A stretch of 18,074 bases of DNA from Patescibacteria group bacterium (GTDB lineage: Bacteria; Patescibacteriota; UBA1384; XYA2-FULL-43-10; CAINNR01). Positions 13,363-18,074 of the stretch are shown in pieces. Numbering within the stretch: position 1 is the first letter of the stretch; every line of letters starts with the position of its first letter. The stretch lies in assembly GCA_028690755.1 (NCBI GenBank), contig JAQVAO010000001.1, positions 1-18,074 of the forward strand. Direction: 5' to 3'. The notes beneath the pieces were generated by a model. That model saw only the letters and a list, made by a program, of their open reading frames with translations, was not told the origin of the DNA and did not search any database. The translations under genes and the position numbers were made by a program.

Positions 13363-13695
13363 TTAAAATATCAAGCCAGCTTCTCTTGCCCCCTTGGCGA
13401 CTGCCAAGACTCTGCCGTGATATTTATAACCATTTCTATCAAATACTATATTTTTAATACCTAGCTTAAGTGCTTTAGCAGCGACGTTTTTACCAACAAT
13501 TTCCGCCTTTTTGCATTTTGTCATCTTATCTTTGATTAATTGATCTGAATCAGCGGCTAAAACCTTGCCGTTGATATCAATGATTTGGGCATATATGTTT
13601 AAATTAGATCGAAAAACGACTAATTTTTTGCAACCAGAAGTTACCTTAACTTTGTTTTTAATTCGAATTTTTCTACAAATATTTTTAACTGTCAT
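13363..13695 (-). CDS. rplR: 50S ribosomal protein L18 (uL18)
   Basis: Binds 5S rRNA together with L5 in the central protuberance. It is 110 residues, with the family's VFRSNLNIYAQIID strand, the AEIVGKNVAAKALKLGIKNIVFDRNGYKYHGRVLAVAKGAREAGL core and the expected C-terminus. The usual RPRL before VFRS reads CKKLV, a small divergence. AAGGAG precedes the ATG by 5 bases. It stands in standard spc order between rplF and rpsE. Confidence 0.97.
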   Translation of the reverse strand: MTVKNICRKIRIKNKVKVTSGCKKLVVFRSNLNIYAQIIDINGKVLAADSDQLIKDKMTKCKKAEIVGKNVAAKALKLGIKNIVFDRNGYKYHGRVLAVAKGAREAGLIF

Positions 13696-13704
13696 TTTTC
13701 TCCT

Positions 13705-14250
13705 TTACGAACCTGAAGACTGGGCAGCTTTTCCAGCCTTCTTTTTAATCTGTTCGTCGAAATATCTGATGCCCTTTCCTTTGTAAACTTCAGGCTTTTT
13801 AATTTCGCGAATTTTAGCAGCAAACAAACCAACCCTATCCTTATCTTTTCCTTCTATGAGAATAATATTTTTTTGAACTGAAACATTCAGATCTTTAGGT
13901 ATTACAATTTCAATCGGATGAGAAAAACCAAGTCTCATAGCTAATTTATCACCGTTTACCGCTACCGTAAAACCAACACCTTTATATTCAAGTTTTTTTA
14001 CAAAGCCGTCAGTCATTCCGATTATTGTATTTTCTATTAATCTTAAATATGTCCCGTGCAGTGATTTGGAATCTTTTAGCTCATTTTTGCGAGTAAGTCT
14101 CAATATATTACTCGACAAATCTACATTTAGATTGACAGGAAGCTTAATAGTCCTCTCTTCGTTTTGGCTTTTTATTACAATATCAGAATCATCGATTTTT
14201 ACTTCGACATTCTCAGGTATAATAATTTTTTTGTTACCAATTCTGCTCAT
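13705..14250 (-). CDS. rplF: 50S ribosomal protein L6 (uL6)
   Basis: Large-subunit protein near the factor-binding site. It is 181 residues, full length, with two repeated L6 domains (about 1-82 and 83-160). Marks are MSRIGNKKIIIPENVEV, GTYLRLIENTIIGMTDGFVKKLEYKGVGF, the LGFSHPIEIVIPKD segment and the C-terminal IREIKKPEVYKGKGIRYFDEQIKKKAGK. AAGGA precedes the ATG. It lies between rpsH and rplR in standard order. Confidence 0.98.
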   Translation of the reverse strand: MSRIGNKKIIIPENVEVKIDDSDIVIKSQNEERTIKLPVNLNVDLSSNILRLTRKNELKDSKSLHGTYLRLIENTIIGMTDGFVKKLEYKGVGFTVAVNGDKLAMRLGFSHPIEIVIPKDLNVSVQKNIILIEGKDKDRVGLFAAKIREIKKPEVYKGKGIRYFDEQIKKKAGKAAQSSGS

Positions 14251-14274
14251 AATATTCCTTACTAAGGCAATTAA

Positions 14275-14652
14275 TTACCAGACTTCACAAATTATCTCAC
14301 CACCCAAACCCATCTTTTTTGCTTTTCTTGCTTCCATCACACCAGCTGATGTTGAAATAATTAAGTTTCCAATTCCTGATAATGGGATTCTTATGTCTTT
14401 AGACTTAACATATATTCTTCTGCCAGGCTTGCTGATTCTTCTAAGATGGCAAGATTTTTGGTTTTCCGGAACTTCAATAACAATAACTTTGCGGCCATCA
14501 TTTTCAGAAAATTTAAAATTATTTATTATATGGAGATCCTTTAAAATCTGGCAGATGTCTGCTTTAATTTTTGAATACCCAATTTCTACCCGCTGTTGTC
14601 GGGCATTTAATGCGTTTCTGACTGAAGTTAGTAAATTTGCGATTGGATCCAT
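14275..14652 (-). CDS. rpsH: 30S ribosomal protein S8 (uS8)
   Basis: Binds 16S rRNA helix 21 and is the classic autoregulator of the spc operon in E. coli; I did not look for its mRNA site beyond this window's neighbours. It is 125 residues, with DPIANLLTSVRNALNARQQ, SYSKIKAD-like and a C-terminal KPGRRIYVKSKDIR and STSAGVMEARKAKKMGLGGEIICEVW, which closes the fold. AAGGA precedes ATG 14652. It sits between rpsN and rplF. Confidence 0.98.
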   Translation of the reverse strand: MDPIANLLTSVRNALNARQQRVEIGYSKIKADICQILKDLHIINNFKFSENDGRKVIVIEVPENQKSCHLRRISKPGRRIYVKSKDIRIPLSGIGNLIISTSAGVMEARKAKKMGLGGEIICEVW

Positions 14653-14660
14653 ATATTCCT

Positions 14661-14846
14661 TTACCAGCTAGATTTTGTTACGCCGGGAAGCTCACCACGA
14701 CTAGCGATCTCTCGAATACAAATCCGGCATAATTCAAATTTTCTGTAATAGCCACGTTTACGACCACAAACACGGCAGCGTCTAATTATTCTTGTTGAAT
14801 ATTTTGGGGGCCTATTCGCTTTTACAATTAAAGATTCTTTTGCCAT
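14661..14846 (-). CDS. rpsN: 30S ribosomal protein S14 (uS14), zinc type
   Basis: Small-subunit head protein. It is 61 residues, the short zinc form (type Z). The ligands are Cys24, Cys27, Cys40 and Cys43 in [27 protein letters not shown], followed by [11 protein letters not shown], matching the family end. AAGGAG precedes the ATG by 6 bases. It lies between rplE and rpsH. The zinc-free long form seen in many bacteria is not present in this window. Confidence 0.98.
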   Translation of the reverse strand: MAKESLIVKANRPPKYSTRIIRRCRVCGRKRGYYRKFELCRICIREIASRGELPGVTKSSW

Positions 14847-14848
14847 CT

Positions 14849-15403
14849 TTACTCCTTATCTTTCTTTTTTTCGAACGGAAAGCCCAGATGTTCAAGTAAT
14901 TTTTTGGCTTCCTCTTTACTTCTGGCAGTTATGCTAAAATTAATTTGCATCGAAAAAGGCTGTTTTACATTATCATATTTTATCTCCGGAAATATCGTAT
15001 GTTCTCTTATTCCTATTGAATAATTACCTTGTTGGTCAAAACTATCATTTGATAAACCTCGAAAATCTCTGATTCTTGGTAACGACACGTTGACAAATCT
15101 TTCGATAAAATCATACATTTTCATATTTCTCAAAGTCACAGAATATCCGACAATTTGACCTTCTCTCAATTTAAAACCGGAGACAGAAATTCTTGCTTTA
15201 TTAAATCTTGGAAGTTGGCCGGTAATAAGAGCAATGTCTTTTGCAACCAATGCACAATCGTCTTTTGACTCCTTAATTTTCCCGACTCCAACATTTATTG
15301 AAACACTAGTGATTCTTGGGACTTGAAAATTTGAAGAATAGTTAAATTCTTCTTTTAATTTTTTAACGATCTCTTTGGTATATTTTTCTTTTAGATTTGT
15401 CAT
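14849..15403 (-). CDS. rplE: 50S ribosomal protein L5 (uL5)
   Basis: 5S rRNA-binding protein of the central protuberance that contacts P-site tRNA. It is 184 residues and full length. Marks are [87 protein letters not shown] and [12 protein letters not shown]. Its ATG overlaps the rplX stop as TAATG, so translation is probably coupled. A short charged C-tail follows the family's [16 protein letters not shown]. Confidence 0.98.
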   Translation of the reverse strand: MTNLKEKYTKEIVKKLKEEFNYSSNFQVPRITSVSINVGVGKIKESKDDCALVAKDIALITGQLPRFNKARISVSGFKLREGQIVGYSVTLRNMKMYDFIERFVNVSLPRIRDFRGLSNDSFDQQGNYSIGIREHTIFPEIKYDNVKQPFSMQINFSITARSKEEAKKLLEHLGFPFEKKKDKE

Positions 15404-15720
15404 TATTTAACCGCTTCTAGACTGGCGTTGCATTTACGACAGACTCTAATTTTTTTATTATTTGTGATTTTATAAGATACTCTCGAAACTTTATTGCAAC
15501 TGGGGCAAACTATCCCCAGGTTGCTAATATTAATTTTTGCACTAATCTCAATAATTCCACCTTTCGGTGATTTTTTTGAAGGCTTAACACTTTTTTTATA
15601 AATATTTAGCCCTTTAACAACCGCTTTATTTTCAGATACAAAAACTCGCTCAATTTCAGCAATTTTATTTCTATCTTTGCCAGTCAAAATTATTACTTTG
15701 TCATTTCTTTTTAACTTCAT
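15403..15720 (-). CDS. rplX: 50S ribosomal protein L24 (uL24) with CxxC pairs
   Basis: Assembly initiator on 23S rRNA near the exit tunnel. It is 105 residues. An N-terminal KOW motif (KLKRNDKVIILTGKDRNKIAEI), then NIYKKSVKPSKKSPKGGIIE and a C-terminal part with two CxxC pairs (CPSCNKVSRV and CRKCN) that probably bind zinc. Both ends use TAATG overlaps, with rplN upstream and rplE downstream. Confidence 0.97.
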   Translation of the reverse strand: MKLKRNDKVIILTGKDRNKIAEIERVFVSENKAVVKGLNIYKKSVKPSKKSPKGGIIEISAKINISNLGIVCPSCNKVSRVSYKITNNKKIRVCRKCNASLEAVK

Positions 15721-16085
15721 TAAATTACCTCTGGTGCTAAAGAAATTATCTTCATAAATTTATCTCTAAGTTCTCTCGGGATCGGACCGAACACACGCGT
15801 ACCACGCGGCACACCATCTTTATCGATAACTACAGCAGCATTTTCGGAAAAACGAATCACCGATCCATCCGGTCTGCGATAAGGGAATTTTTGCCTAACG
15901 ATGACCGCCCTGACAACTTCCTTTTTCTTAACGTTGGCCCTAGGTGTTGCAACTTTTACCGAAGCAGAAATTACCTGACCAATCACAGCACCATCCGATT
16001 TTGCACCTTGGAGCGTGGTGATACACTCTATCACTTTTGCGCCGCTGTTATCAGCAATTACTAATTGTGTTCCGGGTTGAATCAT
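15720..16085 (-). CDS. rplN: 50S ribosomal protein L14 (uL14)
   Basis: Conserved large-subunit protein at the subunit interface that forms bridge B8. It is 121 residues, the usual length: [22 protein letters not shown], a basic [49 protein letters not shown] and the terminal IISLAPEVI. Its stop overlaps the rplX start (TAATG). It begins one base after the rpsQ stop; the Shine-Dalgarno is weak. Confidence 0.99.
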   Translation of the reverse strand: MIQPGTQLVIADNSGAKVIECITTLQGAKSDGAVIGQVISASVKVATPRANVKKKEVVRAVIVRQKFPYRRPDGSVIRFSENAAVVIDKDGVPRGTRVFGPIPRELRDKFMKIISLAPEVI

Positions 16086-16086
16086 A

Positions 16087-16338
16087 CTAACTCACTTTAC
16101 CTACAACTTTAAAACTAACAAATTTTGAGATTGGTCGTGTTTCTCTGATTAAAACTCGATCACCAACAGAAATATCTTCGACCAAGCAGCTAGCTTTAAT
16201 TTTTTTATTAATCTTATAATTCTTATCATAAAGTCTATGTTTTTTTAGACGCTCAGTTTCAATAACTAGTGTTTTATTTTTAGGTTCTGAAACTACAATT
16301 CCAACAATTTCTCGTCCGTTTTTTAAATTATCGTTCAT
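16087..16338 (-). CDS. rpsQ: 30S ribosomal protein S17 (uS17)
   Basis: Primary 16S-binding OB-fold protein. It is 83 residues: [35 protein letters not shown], a compact core with [34 protein letters not shown] lies 6 bases before ATG 16338, inside the last codons of rpmC, so the two genes overlap by 11 bases and are probably coupled. Confidence 0.97.
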   Translation of the reverse strand: MNDNLKNGREIVGIVVSEPKNKTLVIETERLKKHRLYDKNYKINKKIKASCLVEDISVGDRVLIRETRPISKFVSFKVVGKVS

Positions 16339-16540
16339 TGGTTTCTCCTTTTCGAGCGGTAATCACTGTATTTATTCTTGCTATATCTTTTTTTAATTGA
16401 GAGATTCTATGAATGCCTTTGGTTTTACGATTAGCGATATCAATTCGTAAATTTAAAATCGTCAAATTAATACTTTTAATTTCTTTTAATAAATTGGCGT
16501 CGGTCATTTTACTAAATTTTTCAGTTTTGTTATTTTTCAT
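16328..16540 (-). CDS. rpmC: 50S ribosomal protein L29 (uL29)
   Basis: Small helical large-subunit protein near the tunnel exit, where it helps form docking sites for SRP and trigger factor. It is 70 residues; the N-terminus is divergent (MKNNKTEKFSKMTDANLLKEIK), but the C-terminal helix is typical (RISQLKKDIARINTVITARKGE). It overlaps rpsQ by 11 bases and follows rplP by 2. Gene order L16-L29-S17 supports the call. Confidence 0.93.
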   Translation of the reverse strand: MKNNKTEKFSKMTDANLLKEIKSINLTILNLRIDIANRKTKGIHRISQLKKDIARINTVITARKGETNER

Positions 16541-16542
16541 TA

Positions 16543-16950
16543 TTAATCCTTTACCACAAACCGACTTTTAACTCTTAACTTGTGTGAAGCTAAACGAATC
16601 GCTTCTTTAGCAGTATCTTCTGGCACACCATCCATCTCAAATAATATGCTCCCAGGCTTAACAACAGCAACAAAATGGTCAACTGTACCTTTACCAGAAC
16701 CCATAGGAGTTTCAGCAGAAGTATTGGTTACCGGTTTGTCGGGAAATATGCGTATCCAAATCTGACCACCTCTTTTAACATACCTCGTCATTGCTCTTCT
16801 TGCTGCCTCGATTTCTCTCGCAGTAATCCAGCCTCTTTCAAGAGCTTTCAAGCCGAAAGACCCGAAGTTAATTTCAAAGCCCCTGGTGGCATTTCCACCT
16901 CTTTTACCTCGTTGGTGTTTACGATGTTTTAATTTCTTTGGCAATAACAT
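16543..16950 (-). CDS. rplP: 50S ribosomal protein L16 (uL16)
   Basis: Large-subunit protein at the base of the A-site cleft. It is 135 residues, full length: [84 protein letters not shown] and [12 protein letters not shown]. The loop that in many bacteria reads ETRMGxGKG (the Arg is E. coli R81) reads ETPMGSGKG here. It sits between rpsC (2-base gap) and rpmC (2-base gap), with a TAGGA site. Confidence 0.98.
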   Translation of the reverse strand: MLLPKKLKHRKHQRGKRGGNATRGFEINFGSFGLKALERGWITAREIEAARRAMTRYVKRGGQIWIRIFPDKPVTNTSAETPMGSGKGTVDHFVAVVKPGSILFEMDGVPEDTAKEAIRLASHKLRVKSRFVVKD

Positions 16951-16952
16951 AA

Positions 16953-17624
16953 TTATTTTCCTAGCGCCCCTTTACTATTTGGAGATGAAATATTAACATC
17001 AGATGATTCCCCTTTATATATCCAAACTTTAATACCAATTGTACCGAAAGTAGTTTTTGCTACTTCATAGGCATAATCAATTTTACTCTTAAGTGTTGAA
17101 AGCGGTACAAGCCCTAAGACAATTTTTTCACTTCTGGCAATTTCTGCTCCGTTTAGCCGCCCAGAAACCTGCACCTTAATTCCCTTAGCACCTGACTGAT
17201 TAGCCTTTTCAGCTGCTTGTTTTATCGCTCTACGATAAGGAATTCTTTTTTCAAGTTGATTCACAATATTTTGCGCAACGACTGAGGCATCAGCATCTGG
17301 ATTTCTTACCTCTTCAATATTTATTTTCAATTTGCTTCCTTGTATCAGTCTTTCAATGCTTTCTTTAATTTTGCTAGCCCCAATACTCCCCTTGCCAATA
17401 ATCACACCTGGTCTAGCTGTTTTAATACCAACAGTAATTTTATTAGCATCACGATCAACAGTGATGGAGGAAATCGCTGCACCCTTATATTCATTGAGCA
17501 AATATTTTCTGATAGCTAAATCTTGATGCAGCATCTGTGAGTATTTATCACGACTAAACCACCTGGATTTCCAAGTCTCATTTATTTTCAGCCTAATGCT
17601 TGTTGGATTTACTTTCTGACCCAT
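16953..17624 (-). CDS. rpsC: 30S ribosomal protein S3 (uS3)
   Basis: Small-subunit head protein at the mRNA entry site with helicase-like function. It is 223 residues. The N-terminal [22 protein letters not shown], a type 2 KH domain (about 38-110, with the loop [15 protein letters not shown], residues around GxxG), and the C-terminal S3 domain with [36 protein letters not shown] and the terminal [17 protein letters not shown]. The start overlaps the rplV stop as TAATG, with AAGGA upstream. Confidence 0.98.
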   Translation of the reverse strand: MGQKVNPTSIRLKINETWKSRWFSRDKYSQMLHQDLAIRKYLLNEYKGAAISSITVDRDANKITVGIKTARPGVIIGKGSIGASKIKESIERLIQGSKLKINIEEVRNPDADASVVAQNIVNQLEKRIPYRRAIKQAAEKANQSGAKGIKVQVSGRLNGAEIARSEKIVLGLVPLSTLKSKIDYAYEVAKTTFGTIGIKVWIYKGESSDVNISSPNSKGALGK

Positions 17625-18049
17625 TATTTATCCTTTTTTTCTTCGGGATTAATTTCTTTAATGTCTTTTTCTAATTTTACAGTTTTCTCCTTGCCATTAG
17701 GCGAAGGCAAAGTAGCAGAAGCATTATCTGAGATTGTTAAAATCATATGGCTCTGTCTTTTTTTGATTGCCATCATTGAACCCTTGGATGCTGGTTTACC
17801 TCTTTTTAGCCTTGGGCCATCGCTGCAGATTATGCTCTTGATAGAAAATTTATTAATTTCAAGGCCTGATTCTTTAGCAGAGGCAATTGAGCTATCAACT
17901 AAGCATTTCAACATTCTGGTACCTTTGCTGTTAGATAGAAAAAGAATATCTCTGGCTTTTTCTAGATTTTTTCCCCGAACTAAATTAACAGCCAATCTTA
18001 ACTTTCTTGGTGATATTTTCAAATATTTACTTTTAACTGTAATTTCCAT
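17624..18049 (-). CDS. rplV: 50S ribosomal protein L22 (uL22) with charged C-tail
   Basis: Lines the exit tunnel through a long beta hairpin. It is 141 residues: VKSKYLKISPRKLRLAVNLVRGKN, an alpha-helical core, then the GPRLKRGKPASKGSMMAIKKRQSHMILTI hairpin region. A tail of about 30 residues rich in Lys and Glu extends beyond the usual 110-residue end. It overlaps rpsC by the TAATG junction and follows the partial gene at the window's right edge. Confidence 0.97.
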   Translation of the reverse strand: MEITVKSKYLKISPRKLRLAVNLVRGKNLEKARDILFLSNSKGTRMLKCLVDSSIASAKESGLEINKFSIKSIICSDGPRLKRGKPASKGSMMAIKKRQSHMILTISDNASATLPSPNGKEKTVKLEKDIKEINPEEKKDK

Positions 18050-18052
18050 GTT

Positions 18053-18074
18053 TTAAACCTTGCTACCGCTAGAA
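18053..18074 (-). CDS. rpsS: C-terminal end of the gene upstream of rplV, probably S19 (uS19)
   Basis: The last seven codons and stop are visible: a frame ending SSGSKV and TAA at 18055-18053, three bases before rplV. The sequence itself is too short to identify; the call rests on the rpsS-rplV order of the S10 operon. Confidence 0.4.

Overview
This window is a dense block of translation genes from a small-genome bacterium, most probably a member of the Candidate Phyla Radiation (Patescibacteria). Supporting signs are the tightly packed reduced genes, the AT-rich coding sequence, and the complete absence of rpmD (uL30) between rpsE and rplO, a hallmark of that group. Zinc-binding forms of S4, S14 and L36 are present. 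UGA is used as a stop (adk and the plus-strand gene both end in TGA), so this is not the UGA=Gly code of Gracilibacteria/Absconditabacteria. The phylum cannot be resolved from sequence alone.

Layout from right to left, because almost everything is on the minus strand. (1) 18074-9609: the end of rpsS, then rplV-rpsC-rplP-rpmC-rpsQ-rplN-rplX-rplE-rpsN-rpsH-rplF-rplR-rpsE-rplO-secY-adk-map, the classical S10/spc order without rpmD. (2) 9556-5109: a new promoter drives infA-rpmJ-rpsM-rpsK-rpsD-rpoA-rplQ-rplM-rpsI-rbfA, which is the alpha operon joined to the L13/S9 pair and a 30S maturation factor. (3) 5128-4728: one small gene of unknown function on the plus strand, with a perfect consensus promoter, a leader, a UUG start and an intrinsic terminator. 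(4) 4711-1: a divergent promoter drives a small four-helix membrane protein, pheS, pheT and aspS (the last runs off the window edge).

The genes jointly encode ribosomal proteins, the RNA polymerase alpha subunit, initiation factor 1, the Sec channel, methionine aminopeptidase, an adenylate kinase-like enzyme and two tRNA synthetases. No stretch longer than about 120 bases lacks a gene, and no tRNA, rRNA, insertion sequence or CRISPR array was seen.

The unusual points are: a PheS without its N-terminal coiled coil; an AspRS without the GAD insertion domain; an Adk with a probable CUG start and a missing AMP-site arginine; two promoters whose -10 boxes end exactly 9 bases before an ATG (predicted leaderless mRNAs), one overlapped by a 16-bp perfect palindrome; an enlarged L36; a large nested hairpin at the infA/rpmJ junction; and the unrecognised plus-strand gene, whose GC content (about 48% by hand count) is above its neighbours.
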